From positions 6,014,001 to 6,078,000 of the forward strand of contig JAPFFF010000003.1 in the NCBI GenBank assembly GCA_039105265.1: 64,000 bases of DNA, in the 5' to 3' direction. The stretch is from Tritrichomonas musculus (lineage: Eukaryota; Parabasalia; Tritrichomonadida; Tritrichomonadidae). A program made the position numbers and the translations under genes. The notes under the pieces are model-generated. The model saw nothing but the letters and a program-made list of their open reading frames with translations, was not told the origin of the DNA and ran no database searches. Of this stretch, positions 39,529 through 49,849 are shown piece by piece. Within the stretch, counting starts at the first letter, position 1; every line of letters starts with the position of its first letter.

Positions 39529-39723
39529 TCTCGGTTTCTTTGATTGGTTTAGTTCTATAAAAATGGCGCTTTTTCATGGTTTTATCTTAGTGAACTTTTT
39601 CAAAACTTTACAAGAAAATTTTAGAACTTTTTGTATGCCTTCTCAATTAACTCAAAAAGTCAGAATAACGAATTTTCCTCAGAAAAAAATGGTGTAACTT
39701 TTTCTATAGTTTGTCATTCCGCC

Positions 39724-39732
39724 CTTTTAAAA
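39724..39732. repeat. Target-site duplication, right (CTTTTAAAA)
   Basis: Direct copy of 33681-33689. Confidence 0.85.
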
Positions 39733-40009
39733 CTCATTTTTACAAATAAATTTCTATATACCAAGAACTTAGTTTAATAAACAAATAAATTTAAAATTTG
39801 CTCAAAATAAAATAATCATGTATGATTTACCTCCGAGTTAAAAGAGAGTATTAAAATCAGATAATAAAGAATCTGAAAAAGAGATTGTTTTAACTTGAAA
39901 AATAAAGAATATAAAAGAAATTTATATTATTCGATAAATGAAACATTAATTTATAAACAAAATAAAAAAACATTATTGTACAAACAAAAAAAAAAAAATA
40001 AAAAAATCC

Positions 40010-43000
40010 TCAATCGGGCATATCGAGATCAGTCCATTCGCCACTAATAAGCATATCAGTATATCTTTCAAGTCTTTCTTCATTTAAGAAAAGCAATTCG
40101 CCTCTTTCAAATCCAACATCTTCATCACCGAACTTATCTACGTAAATTCCAGGCAAAGTTCTAATCATATTAAATTGTTTTCCAGCCAAGTAAAGGGCTG
40201 AAACCTTTTTTCCTCTTACCATTAGCATTAATGTTGCATTCGAAAAGCAATTTTCTTCCAAATGCTCAGCCAATTCGTTTAAACTTGAGCCATGTCTTTC
40301 CATTGAAACCAACTTTCCAGTTAGGAGGCAAAGTGCGACTTCAGATGACATATCGTCAATAGGAATATTATAAGGAGGCTTTGCCAAGTCCAAGAATTCA
40401 TATGGAAGCTTTTTGAGGCTGAAAACGTCAAGTTCTATTGAAGGTGTCTTTTCTATTTTTGACTTTTTAGTTGCGAACAAATTTGTCGGGAATACATCAG
40501 AATTAAAGAATCTCTGCGAAAGGTTTCTATAAGAAAGCTCCTCATCCCAATCTATGAAAGATGGAGCATTATCTGATAGGGGCAATCTATCGAAGACGGT
40601 AGCTCTTCTTAAGAATAGTAACAAATCCTTCTCACAATCGTTTATTGAATTCAAAGCGAATTCCAAATTATTTGAATTTTTCTGAGAAGCGATTTTCAAT
40701 TCAATTTGTTTTCTAACTTTTTTAATTATTCCGTTAGAAACAATTCTAACGGAACTAACGAAATCTTTCTTTGGATCATCAGAGATTATCATCCTTGACA
40801 CCAATGACTTAAACGGATCCCAGGCTCCTTGATCCGAAGTAAGCGTCATTTGCTCGTCATGAGAAGAATGCCAAAGCATCAAGAAAAGATTCCTAAGAAG
40901 GAGATAATAGACATCCCCGTCAAGACAGCCAGGAAGCATCCTCAGACGGACCTCGTCAATGACAATCGAGCCAATGAAAGAGTCAACTAGACTCTCAAAC
41001 TGGTTGTTTGTGCGTGTGAAAAACAACGGATTCTTACGAAAAGAGCGGATCAAATTGACCTCTTCTAGTGAAAGCGGCAAGTACCCTTTGTGCTCAAGAC
41101 GAGGAAGAAGACAATTACGACGCATTCGATCAACTGGACACCTGAACTTGTCATTCATCTGGCAGCATGTCGCGTGCACAATGTGCGGACAAATGCGAAG
41201 GCAAAGTTGCTTAACCGGCGGCTGTGATTGAACGAGAGACGGAATGATCGTGTTGATGGCAAGGCACGGATAGCAGAGCTCATCGTCTGACTTGCATTCA
41301 GGCACGCCTGCCTCGTACGGAATGTTGCAGATGTTGCAGACAACATTGCTGCTCACTCCGTCATCGTCGTCGTCAGCAACATCGACGTTCAATTCGTCAT
41401 CTTCTTCATTATTATTGTTATCGTTATCGTCACTGGAATCGTTATCGTTATCGTTAAAGTTGAACTTGAACTTGTTCTTATGACGATGATGATGATGGCG
41501 GTTGCTATCGTTTTCTTTATCGTCACTTGAATCATCATCATTGTTAACATCGAATTTGAATGCGTTTTTGCGGTTATTGTTATCGTTTTCATTTTCTTCT
41601 TCATTATTCTGTCTATCGTTATCGTTATCGTTGTTGTTATTGTCGTTGTCGTTGTCATTTGGGTGAGGCTGTCCGTGAAGAATGGAGGTGTCTGTGAACG
41701 GATCGGACTTTGCCTTTGGACTCGGCATTGGGAGTGATGCTGTTGATGCTCCCATTGAATTTTTTGTGAAGTTTTTCATTCTCATTTTGAATTCATTTTT
41801 TATTTGGTCGCGAAGCATCTTTGCCCTTTCTTTCTGCTTCCTCTTGACCTCTTCTTCCTCGGCCGTCTCTTTTCGCTCCTTCTCCTGTGGATTGATTCCC
41901 ATCTTCTCAAGAGACGCCTTAAACATGCCGTTGGCAAGCTTGTTGATAATGTCAACAAGCGAAAGGAAGCACGGCTCTTTTCGCTCTTCTTCCTCTTCTT
42001 TATCTGGTTTGGCGGTTTTTGGACGCAAGTCAAATTGAGTGTGCATGTAAACGTCAAAGTCTTGGCATTGTTCGCTTATCAATTTTCTGAACTCGTCGTA
42101 ACTTTTAACTCTAACTTGTGTCGACTTTTTCAGAGCTTTTTGATCGTCTTTCTTAGAAATTTTTGACATTTCAATGAGAAGGTTGACGATGATGTCGCAA
42201 GTTTCAATTGACATCAATGGAGGAGACAGGAAGCAGTCACGAAGAATGACGTAGATCCACATTTTCAAGGTCGGTGTTAGCAAGGCATTTGAGAATGATA
42301 AACCGTTTTCATTTGGCCTTATTTGGGGAAACCAACCGTCAAAGCAATCAATGTTTCTTTGGTGGACAATTGACATGTGATTTATGACATGTGAAATTTT
42401 CATCCAGGGACGAAATGGATGGCACTTTTTCTCTTCATCATGCTTCAGCTTAAACAGGTTCCCTTTCTTGGTGGTCACTCTTTCTGCAATCTTGTCTAGC
42501 TCGTCTGAAAGGGACATTTTATCGAGGCAAATGGGAGCAATTGTCTTGGTGATAACTCCAACGGAGGTTGGCTTGCTAAAGAGAAGAACTGAAAGCATCG
42601 CTCGTCCAATATTAATGGTATCTCTTTCAAAACATAAATGGTCAGTCATGAGACAAACGATCATAAATAAGAATGCAAATCTTTGATTCTTTTTAACAGT
42701 GTCGTCAAGGGGCTCCATTTCTGTATTGTTGGTGGGGTTTTTAACAGGAGTATCGTATAAACCATATAAATAAGAGAGAACATTTATAAATGGTTCTTTC
42801 GTTGATGGCATTAATGCAAAACATGTTTGAACAAGAGCAAATGTTGGAACAAACGAGTATATTATCATGTTTTCAAGCGTAAAGTTCTTAACCAAATAGT
42901 TGATACCTCGAGATGCGACAGGGATTACTTGAGTCATTGAAGAATGACAAGCTACAAGCCATCTTAAAGGTAAAATACTTAAAAGAAGAGTGAAGTCTGA

Positions 43001-44488
43001 TAATGAAAGAGCACCATTAATGAAATGATCGAGAAAATCAACTAAATTAGTTCTATTTTTGTATAAAAGAACCGACATAAAGAGATGATTAGGTATTATT
43101 GGCGAGAAAAGCGCTGTTCCTCTGATGGAACGCTTAAAAAGTGGAATCTTTTTGTCGCGATCAAATTTATCTGGAATGAAGAAATTGATAAAATAGCGGA
43201 AAATTGATGTAAAGACTAAATCGCCAAAAAGAGGTGATATTGTATTTTCAAAAAAGAATGTCAATTGTGAAACCCAGTTATTAAAAGTATTTAATCCAAT
43301 AAAATCCGTTTTTTCAGATGGAGTTAAAAAATAAAATGGTTTCATTCCTTCAATTTTAGCAAATGCAGGAACTAATACATTAAATAATACAACAATTCTT
43401 TTTTTATCTTCTGCATTCAAATAATTTGAATTATTTTCAATTTTTGATGTACTTTCATTGAATTTTAAATTGCTATTATAATCGTTGTTTCCCATTGTTA
43501 TTCCCGTTTCTGCAAGAAGAAGAACATTTGAAGCTATTCGATCGAGTTTGCTTTTAAATAATTTGGTTCCGGTTGGATCTTTAATTAAAAGATCTGTAAT
43601 AATTTGAAAGAAATTCTGTATTAAAACGTGCCAGTCGAAGTCAAAAGTTCGAAGAATCGTAGTAAAAACAAGCGGATTGTAAGCATGTGATGTAAGGTTA
43701 ATTATTGGCTTTATAGCTTTTGGTTTAGTATCACTGCGCATAAATCGTAAATATAGATGAACATAATCTATTTGGAGTTTATAACATGTTTGAGCAAAAT
43801 GAATAACAAAAAATTTATCGCATAAAAGGCTCATAAACAAGTCAGCCATTGCTAAGTTTGCGTCGATATCGTAAGCATCAATATTAAGTAAAAGTTTGTT
43901 GAAATCTGACTTTTTCAGCAATGCAATTACTATACATCTTCGATATCCGTCATTAACTGATGCCATCTTTTTTGTCCATTTGCAAATTTCAATAAAATCA
44001 AGTGGTTGGTAAATTGCTCTGAAATTTATATCTAAAAAGGCGGCTGAAAAAATAATTAATAAAGCATCACATAATTCTTTTGTTAGCTGTGTTGTCTCTG
44101 GGCTTGGATCAGGAGCATGATGTTTATTACAAAAGCCTTCTTCTTTCCATGAAAGGGGATTTCCGCAAGAGCAGTTTCCTCCTGATGATAATCGAATTGA
44201 AACATGATGATTTTTATGGTCTTCTTTGTTGTAGCAATTAAGACATATACAACTGCTGGGACTTATAGCGCATTCTTTGCAATGAATAACTAAACGTCGA
44301 CTACTCCATGCTGCTTGGCATGATGAAGGATTTGATTTTGATATTTGGTCTTTTAAAAAGTTTTCGAAATTTGAAGGATAATTTTCTGTAAGAAGTGTTT
44401 CACAATATCCAAGTGCCATCTTTACATTTGTTTGAAAAAGATAGCAGAGGGATATATATTCCTCGTCATCCATTATCATTTTTTCCAT
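40010..44488 (-). CDS. UBR-box/RING E3 ubiquitin ligase (N-recognin, UBR1/2-like)
   Basis: 1492 residues. A UBR box spans about 57-124 (CQAAWSSRRLVIHCKECAIS, then CICLNCYNKEDHKNHHV and SCGNPLSWKEEGFCNKHH) with the Cys/His set that folds around three zinc ions and binds N-terminal basic residues. A long helical body follows. A low-complexity Asp/Asn/Glu-rich stretch covers about 930-1045. A RING-type domain lies at about 1049-1140 (CNICNIPYEAG, LCYPC, CPHIVHATCCQ, FRCPVDRM); the last pair is CPVD rather than CPxC, so one ligand differs. The C-terminus carries a UBR autoinhibitory-like region (GKKVSALYLAGKQFN). UBR1-type ligases ubiquitinate proteins with destabilising N-termini. An initiator-like TCATTA lies at 44505-44510. 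GC is raised over 40.8-42.5 kb compared with both gene ends. Confidence 0.85.
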   Translation of the reverse strand: MEKMIMDDEEYISLCYLFQTNVKMALGYCETLLTENYPSNFENFLKDQISKSNPSSCQAAWSSRRLVIHCKECAISPSSCICLNCYNKEDHKNHHVSIRLSSGGNCSCGNPLSWKEEGFCNKHHAPDPSPETTQLTKELCDALLIIFSAAFLDINFRAIYQPLDFIEICKWTKKMASVNDGYRRCIVIALLKKSDFNKLLLNIDAYDIDANLAMADLFMSLLCDKFFVIHFAQTCYKLQIDYVHLYLRFMRSDTKPKAIKPIINLTSHAYNPLVFTTILRTFDFDWHVLIQNFFQIITDLLIKDPTGTKLFKSKLDRIASNVLLLAETGITMGNNDYNSNLKFNESTSKIENNSNYLNAEDKKRIVVLFNVLVPAFAKIEGMKPFYFLTPSEKTDFIGLNTFNNWVSQLTFFFENTISPLFGDLVFTSIFRYFINFFIPDKFDRDKKIPLFKRSIRGTALFSPIIPNHLFMSVLLYKNRTNLVDFLDHFINGALSLSDFTLLLSILPLRWLVACHSSMTQVIPVASRGINYLVKNFTLENMIIYSFVPTFALVQTCFALMPSTKEPFINVLSYLYGLYDTPVKNPTNNTEMEPLDDTVKKNQRFAFLFMIVCLMTDHLCFERDTINIGRAMLSVLLFSKPTSVGVITKTIAPICLDKMSLSDELDKIAERVTTKKGNLFKLKHDEEKKCHPFRPWMKISHVINHMSIVHQRNIDCFDGWFPQIRPNENGLSFSNALLTPTLKMWIYVILRDCFLSPPLMSIETCDIIVNLLIEMSKISKKDDQKALKKSTQVRVKSYDEFRKLISEQCQDFDVYMHTQFDLRPKTAKPDKEEEEERKEPCFLSLVDIINKLANGMFKASLEKMGINPQEKERKETAEEEEVKRKQKERAKMLRDQIKNEFKMRMKNFTKNSMGASTASLPMPSPKAKSDPFTDTSILHGQPHPNDNDNDNNNNDNDNDRQNNEEENENDNNNRKNAFKFDVNNDDDSSDDKENDSNRHHHHRHKNKFKFNFNDNDNDSSDDNDNNNNEEDDELNVDVADDDDDGVSSNVVCNICNIPYEAGVPECKSDDELCYPCLAINTIIPSLVQSQPPVKQLCLRICPHIVHATCCQMNDKFRCPVDRMRRNCLLPRLEHKGYLPLSLEEVNLIRSFRKNPLFFTRTNNQFESLVDSFIGSIVIDEVRLRMLPGCLDGDVYYLLLRNLFLMLWHSSHDEQMTLTSDQGAWDPFKSLVSRMIISDDPKKDFVSSVRIVSNGIIKKVRKQIELKIASQKNSNNLEFALNSINDCEKDLLLFLRRATVFDRLPLSDNAPSFIDWDEELSYRNLSQRFFNSDVFPTNLFATKKSKIEKTPSIELDVFSLKKLPYEFLDLAKPPYNIPIDDMSSEVALCLLTGKLVSMERHGSSLNELAEHLEENCFSNATLMLMVRGKKVSALYLAGKQFNMIRTLPGIYVDKFGDEDVGFERGELLFLNEERLERYTDMLISGEWTDLDMPD

Positions 44489-44504
44489 GATTATTTTCTT
44501 TGGT

Positions 44505-44510
44505 TAATGA
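44505..44510 (-). promoter_or_regulatory. Initiator-like element TCATTA
   Basis: On the minus strand TCATTA ends 16 bases before the UBR-type gene's ATG. Confidence 0.4.
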
Positions 44511-44975
44511 TTAATTTGCTGAGACCAAATTTTTTGTGAAAAAGATTAGCCTAAATAATTTTTAAACGATCGGTGAATCGGACAAATATGTTTTCAATTT
44601 TCCTAAGAAAGTGTAGTGAAAAGTACCCACTTTCTCTTAGGGCAAAGCTTATTTTATGTTATTATATTTTAAAACAATTCTTATTCTTATATATATTTAC
44701 TAGTAACATAATGAGTGTTGCGTTACTATTTTTCATTGAATCAGATTTTTTTTTTTTTTTTAAAGAAAAAAATAAAAATTTTGTTTAGTTTAACATCAAT
44801 GTAATAATGTATCCTATTTTTAATGATTTTGGCTATTTTTTTTAATGATTTTAGCTTTTTAACAAAAAAGCTTTATTGGTTATCCATAAAAAAACTAATG
44901 GATATCCTATGGCTGCAATGAGGCTTAAATGTATTTTATGCATTAGTGTAAGATAAATTATAATATGCATATAAG
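44511..44975. other. Intergenic DNA, no gene seen
   Basis: AT-rich. A duplicated phrase (TAATGATTTTGGCTATTTTT and TAATGATTTTAGCTTTTT) lies at 44820-44860. Confidence 0.45.
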
Positions 44976-45464
44976 TTAGTCTTTTAAACTTTCTCTGAAA
45001 ATTTCTTTAACGGCAGATAACCATAATCCTACCGTTTGACAAACTTGACTAGGGTTTTTTGGGAAAATGTTGTCATAAACACTTTCTAAAAAATCGGAAA
45101 CGTTAGTTTGACTTTCATTATTTTTCAATTTATAAGATATCTTTTTATTTTCATCATCAAATATAAAAAAATTTGTTTTTTTCAATTCTGGATATTTTTG
45201 AGATAAACTACTATTTTCATTATCTTTCAGTAAAAGCTTCATTTCAAATCCACTTTTAGGCTTCCAACACAAATTAAATTTCAAGTAAAAAATTGGATAA
45301 GGTCTTTGAACATCTCCAGCAGGAGAATAAATGATTCCATCAGCTGACATATTATCATTAGTAATGCATGGAATATCGATTGCCCAATGTCCCATTTTTT
45401 CATCTATCGTGTTTGATGCTTTGTCCCACGAATTTTTAACTTGTTTACGAATTGCATCATCCAT
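44976..45464 (-). CDS. Hypothetical protein
   Basis: 162 residues from the ATG at 45462-45464. A longer reading adds ten residues, but the initiator-like TCATA at 45468-45472 lies inside that extension, just 3 bases from the chosen ATG, so the shorter form is preferred. The protein is soluble-looking, with an N-terminal helix (RKQVKNSWDKASNTIDEKMG), a central beta-like part (PYPIFYLKFNLCWKPKSGFE) and a C-terminal helix (QTVGLWLSAVKEIFRESL). No known domain is recognised. It is in the same orientation as the UBR-type gene, about 490 bases upstream of it. Confidence 0.65.
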   Translation of the reverse strand: MDDAIRKQVKNSWDKASNTIDEKMGHWAIDIPCITNDNMSADGIIYSPAGDVQRPYPIFYLKFNLCWKPKSGFEMKLLLKDNENSSLSQKYPELKKTNFFIFDDENKKISYKLKNNESQTNVSDFLESVYDNIFPKNPSQVCQTVGLWLSAVKEIFRESLKD

Positions 45465-45467
45465 TTT

Positions 45468-45472
45468 TATGA
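45468..45472 (-). promoter_or_regulatory. Initiator-like element TCATA deciding the start
   Basis: TCATAAAAATG on the minus strand places the initiator three bases before the start codon, a very short leader as known in trichomonads. Confidence 0.4.
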
Positions 45473-46702
45473 TATGGCAAAGGGGTGCGGCCAATTACGC
45501 ATAGAATCTTAAAACCAATAAAAAATATAAATATATTAATAAATATTTATTATTGATAATAAATATTAAATAAATATAAATTTTTTGTAAATGAAAATAT
45601 CAATATTTTCTTCTGATCGAAATAATTATCATTTTTACCTTTATGAAAAGCTTTGTTTTTTTGTCTTTTAATTTATAATGAGTTAATTCAGATGGGTTCA
45701 GACTTGAAATAACGTATTTTTTTCATTTTAAAATAAATCTATCTTATTATATTTTCATTTTTTTAATAAACGTATTTGAAGAATAAAATAGTTATATATT
45801 TCTTTATATTTTAATCGATCATTTATCTAAAAAGAAAGATCAAATACATTTATCTATTCATTTAAAAATTTATCATTTTCAGATTATATTCATAATATAA
45901 AATAATATATAAATTAAACAACTTATTATTTTATTATATTTTCGAAATATTGTTTATTAACCGAGATAAATGTATAAAATATCAAGAAATGGGAGAAATT
46001 TGTTTTTGTTTTTTCTCTTTGAATCTTGGATATATTTATATGTTTAAGCATTTTAAAAGTATTTAATTCTTTAATTTAATATAATTAATTAATCTATTCT
46101 AAATTTTAGCGATTTAATTTTAAGATATAAACATTAATTTTTTTTGAAAATTATATTCTCAAAAAGTTATTTTTTAAGTTTATTATATACGAAATCCTCC
46201 AAAAACAAAAGAAGATTTCACATTAAAAATGCATAATAATAAAATATCAATACCAATTTTTTTAATTTTCATAATTAATGTTGAAAATTTGAGGGAAAAG
46301 GACTATATATAATAATTCATTTCGATGTTTTGAAAAAAATACTCAAAATCCATTTATTTCCAGACAATTAGAGCAACTATAATATTGTTAATTAGTTTTA
46401 AATGAGTTTTCAGAAGTTTCAAATAGAATGATAAATACTAAATTTCTCTCAAAATTTTGAATGATATTCCTTTCAATTTTATATTTTAAGATTAAAATAT
46501 GATTATCTTTAAATATAAATAAATATATAATAATTGTATCGGTGTAATTAAAGAAAATCTTATATAATTAAACATATCATAATATGATTAAATAAAAAAC
46601 CTATTAAGTCCCAAAAAGTCCAAGCATATTGAGTCGGGACCCATCTGTTAATTCACTATTTTTAACTCAACATTTAGTAGATTGGGAAATGGTTTGCTAA
46701 TG
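45473..46702. other. AT-rich DNA, no gene seen
   Basis: No supported coding frame. The segment 46600-46690 is slightly less AT-rich (AAGTCCCAAAAAGTCC, GTCGGGACCC) without an identified role. Confidence 0.5.
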
Positions 46703-46793
46703 TGAAAGAAAGCATAAGAGAAATAATGGTGAACTAACATGGTAAACAATTTGATATTAAAATATTTTGATTAACCTAATAGGGCAATGGTTT

Positions 46794-46889
46794 GCAGAGT
46801 TGGTGCAAATCAAAGAGATTTTATTCTCAAAAAGTTTGTTTTTCTGAAGTTTATGCAATTTTTTTTGAGAGAGTTTCACCTACTCTCGG
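46794..46889. mobile_element. 96-bp insertion with short TIRs and 5-bp duplication
   Basis: Comparison of the two arms of the inverted repeat shows this block is extra in the left arm. It is bounded by GGTTT at 46789-46793 and 46890-46894, and its ends GCAGAGTTGGTG and CACCTACTCTC are imperfect inverted copies (AGAGTWGGTG). The empty site survives in the right arm, which makes the insertion well defined. Confidence 0.6.
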
Positions 46890-47039
46890 TTTACTAATAC
46901 ACCACTTTTTCTTAGGAAACTTTTAAGAAGAATTGTGAAAAAAATTTCAATTTTTTGTGATACTCAAAGAATTTCGATACTCAAAGGATTACGATACTCA
47001 AAGGAATAAATCATTCGTTGATTATTCATAAGCTTCTTT

Positions 47040-47395
47040 AAGAAAACGAAGATGTTGATTATTCATATGCTTCTTATGTCGGAGCATTCGAGCCTTTATT
47101 CTCTTTGGTAGAAAAATCAACCGAAATCCAAAGAATTCTAACAAAGGCTTTGCAATCATTTAAAGATCTCAAAAATTGAAGAACCTAGTACATGCGAATT
47201 GAAGCCAACAGCCAATTTAAAGATTCCAGGTGTTCACAAACCCCGTCCTGGGAATAATGTTGATCATCTTAATTCAAAAAAAAAAAGCAAGTTCAAGCAC
47301 ATCAATCTTGGCTCCCAAAAAACAAAAAAATATCATTAACTTTTAAAAATATCGAATCTGAGAGTGATTATGATTTCTAACTAAGAAAACTTATA
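47040..47395 (+). pseudogene. C-terminal remnant of a MULE/FAR1-like transposase
   Basis: With one frameshift near 47175 the plus strand reads YASYVGAFEPLFSLVEKSTE, a helix IQRILTKALQSFKDL, then a basic tail with IPGVHKPRPGNNVDH and KKKSKFKH. A helical segment followed by a 'P....K.+GRP+' tail is the usual end of FAR1/MULE proteins after the SWIM finger. No catalytic part remains. The call is tentative. Confidence 0.35.
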
Positions 47396-47860
47396 AATGA
47401 TAATTAAAATTATTAATTAAAATGCTTTTTTTTAATCTCTTCTTTTGCATCATTCTAATCTCTTCTTCATTTTAACCTCTTCGTCGTCTTAATCTTATCA
47501 AATTTTTAACATAATAATCTTCTGAAAAATGTCTTCAACTGAATCTAAAAATATCCTGAATACCAGCATCATCTGATTATTGCAATTCATTGAACTTCGT
47601 AATCATTTGAATATAAAAATTCTTTGAGTATCGTCGTCATCGGAGTACCGGAATCCTTTGTTTACTGAAATCTTCCAAAATCTAGTAAACAATCATTCAT
47701 TACTTACTTAAAGTTTTTGGAAAATAAAGCACCCAAAAATATATCACAAAAAGTTGAAAATTTTTTCGCAATTCTTCTTAAAAAGTTTACTCAGAAAAAG
47801 TGGTGTATTAACAAACCATTGCCCTAGTAGGTTAATATAAATATTTTAATATCAAATTGT

Positions 47861-48500
47861 TTACCATGTTAGTTCACCGTCATTTCTCTTATGCTTTCTT
47901 TCACATTTGTCCATCATCTCAAGAGTTTTGCATATCAAATCCTCATAATAAAACATACCTTCACACAAATTAACGTCGTGTTCACAAATCCACATGCCAG
48001 TTGGTGTTTTAGAAGCATCAATGATGTCTTCTCTGACTTCGGTCAATGATATTACTTGTGCATTGAATTGGCTAAGAATGCGTTATAGCATAAAATGAAG
48101 AATCATCAGTAAGCGAAATCACCTTTATGCTTACTATTACACTTCAAATCACAGTATTTTCAGTCTCCAGTCTTCACAGGAAAAGAGATATTAGAAACGA
48201 AGATGAAGTTAGATAAAATCTCGGCCCTGCATCTAGGCTGGTTCTTTCCATTAATCTTAATTTCGTCTACATTTATGATACACTTGAGTGCATTACAGTT
48301 CTTCATTTCATTCAGTATATTCATCATCCTGCATTCAGCTCTACTATTGAATTGTCCTGTTAATTAGGCTATTTCAGTTACATTCTTGGCCGAATATCCA
48401 TTTATCATCTCACACAATATGCCTGTGAATCTATTTTTGCCAATTCCTTACAAAACATTTAGTATCAATGCTGTTTAAATCTTGATACCTTGGGTTTGAA
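47861..48500 (-). pseudogene. Decayed coding region, unrecognised, possibly a transposase
   Basis: The minus strand reads, across frames with stops, MINGYSAKNVTEIA, then SRAECRMMNILNEMKNCNAL, CIINVDEIKINGKNQPRCRA, and finally the 61-codon frame MTEVREDIIDASKTPTGMWI to NDGELTW. A 'VDE.kI.GK' motif in the middle could be a catalytic Asp region of a DDE transposase. The last 15 codons lie in the right arm of the inverted repeat at 46703-47908. I cannot name the family. Confidence 0.35.
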
Positions 48501-49072
48501 CAATGATTGCAACTACCTAAAGTAAAACACAATTGTTCATGTCTTTATATCAAAGGTGTCGCTCAAATCAAATTAACTCAACTACCTTTCGAGCCTCTGT
48601 GCTTAAGCATAGCCACTTAACGTTTCCGCATAATACTCTTTGTTCCACAGTTTGATAACCTTGATGAGAAAGAACAGGAGTATCAAACTTGCTTCATCAA
48701 AGTTGGATTCAACATTTGATGTCAAAATTGTAGTCCTTCTTAACCTTATCATTATCTCTGTCAATGACCATCATTGAATTTCGAGTCCAAAATGCCATCA
48801 ACTAACTTCTTTGAGAGTTCTGAATCAATAGTATTATTATAGTCCGTAGCATAATCAGTATCTAGTTCGTAGAATTTTTACTATTGTCTTGATTTGTTTG
48901 TGAAGCAAGAGCCGGTTTCACTGTCATTATCATTTCCCCTCTTGACAACTACTTTGTATTCATATAACTAAGTCATCGAGGATGTCAGGTAATGAATGCT
49001 CGATGATTAAATCATTTATTTGTTCTAAAATATGTTGTTATAAGAATAGCTTTAAAATAAAATAAATATATA
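48501..49072. other. No intact gene; fairly normal base composition suggests decayed coding DNA
   Basis: Less AT-rich than true spacers and full of stops in all frames. Probably part of the same dead gene as 47861-48500. Confidence 0.35.
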
Positions 49073-49849
49073 GGGTTGTCGATATTGACTTAGAAAAAAA
49101 TTTTGTAAGTAAAAAATTAAAGTTATTTCATGATAAATATTTTTTAGATAATATAATCCCCATCGAGTTCAATACAACGTTTGAGTCTCTTTTCCAAGTT
49201 TTCAAAATGTGATTTACAAAAATGCTCTGATTTTGAAGTCAAAAATTCATTAATGGCAGAAAGAATTTCTTCCTCTGATTCGAACTCTCTTCCTCTGAAA
49301 TAATCCTTCACAGTTCCGAATAATCCAAAGTCAGATGGTGCTAAATCGGGACTGTAAGGAGGATGAGGAATTCTTTCAAAGGTAATTTTTGCAATAAAAC
49401 TTTCAACGACCTTGGCATTATGTGAAGGTTCATTATCAAAATGCAGAAGAATTTGTTGTTTCTGATTTTTAGCTTTCTTAACAACATCTAAATCTGCTAA
49501 TTTTTGTAGAATCATATTGATAAAATAAACAGATTTTATTTTAATCCCTTTTGGTTTGACATCTATAAATTGAACTCCATCAGGATTTGAAAATATCGTT
49601 ACAATTGTTTTTTTTGGTTTTGTTTCTTTATAAAGCAAATATTTAATGATGAATCTCTGTTTGAGAGACATATATATAAATATGTATATAAACGTACATG
49701 AAATTAAACGTCTGTTTAGTAAACCAGTATATTGATTTCGATTTAATTCTTTTATGTTTAAATTTATATACATATATATACTAGTTATTTTTTAAAAATA
49801 TTTTCTCCGATTGCTCATACAAATAAAGTTTCTAGGTCAATAACTACCC
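49073..49849 (-). mobile_element. Internally deleted mariner element (~0.78 kb)
   Basis: The ends GGGTTGTCGATATTGACTTA (49073 on) and, on the minus strand, GGGTAGTTATTGACCTAGAA (from 49849) form an imperfect TIR of about 27 bases continuing into AGAAA, each preceded by TA within TATATA, the TA target duplication of mariners. The element holds the C-terminal half of a transposase. A full mariner is about 1.3 kb, so the 5' half is deleted or scrambled. Confidence 0.75.
49144..49690 (-). pseudogene. Mariner transposase, C-terminal half, D,D34D type
   Basis: The minus-strand frame has KKTIVTIFSNPDGVQFIDV (family VMLT.FW...G...), then LLHFDNEPSHNA with the second catalytic Asp and YSPDLAPSDFGLFG with the third; 34 residues separate them, the mariner D34D signature. 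Upstream of about 49690 the frame is a low-complexity I/Y stretch (FIYIFIYM) and the expected first-Asp motif and the N-terminal HTH are gone. It ends at TAA 49144-49146, about 70 bases inside the TIR, the normal place. Confidence 0.75.

Larger units (their letters stand above)
33690..39723 (+). mobile_element. 6.03-kb Mutator-like element with long tandem-repeat TIRs
   Basis: The element starts GGCGAAGTGACAAACTATAG and ends with the inverted counterpart (GGCGGAATGACAAACTATAG on the minus strand), inside the 9-bp duplication CTTTTAAAA. The left TIR covers about 33690-35325 and the right about 38583-39723. Both have the same 195-base outer segment, then an array of 120-bp units, then a unique inner edge, and differ in unit number (11 against 7). 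A second inverted repeat, 35327-35376 and 37780-37826, lies immediately inside; on the left it is contiguous with the TIR, on the right a 0.75-kb segment intervenes. The single gene is a DDE transposase. Intact ends, duplication and open frame suggest recent activity. Confidence 0.9.
46703..47908. repeat. 1.2-kb inverted-repeat structure around a MULE-like remnant
   Basis: Positions 46703-46798 (AATGTGAAAGAAAGCATAAG...GGGCAATGGTTTG) are almost identical to the reverse complement of 47812-47908, and the next block (TTACTAATACACCACTTTTT to TTTTTGTGATA, 46893-46965) to the reverse complement of about 47745-47815. The left arm alone carries a 96-base insertion. Subterminal 17-base repeats CGATACTCAAAGGATTA (three at 46962-47005) have inverted relatives near 47620-47665. 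The outer limit is unclear because the right arm runs into a decayed coding frame. Probably a transposon with TIRs of about 170 bases. Confidence 0.55.

Noticed and set aside
41159-42166. Several frames of 60-120 codons opposite or overlapping the UBR-type gene
   Set aside because: Antisense shadows of the GC-richer, low-complexity part of the real gene.
45465-45494. N-terminal extension of the 162-residue hypothetical protein
   Set aside because: The initiator-like TCATA lies inside the extension next to the downstream ATG, so the shorter form is more likely.
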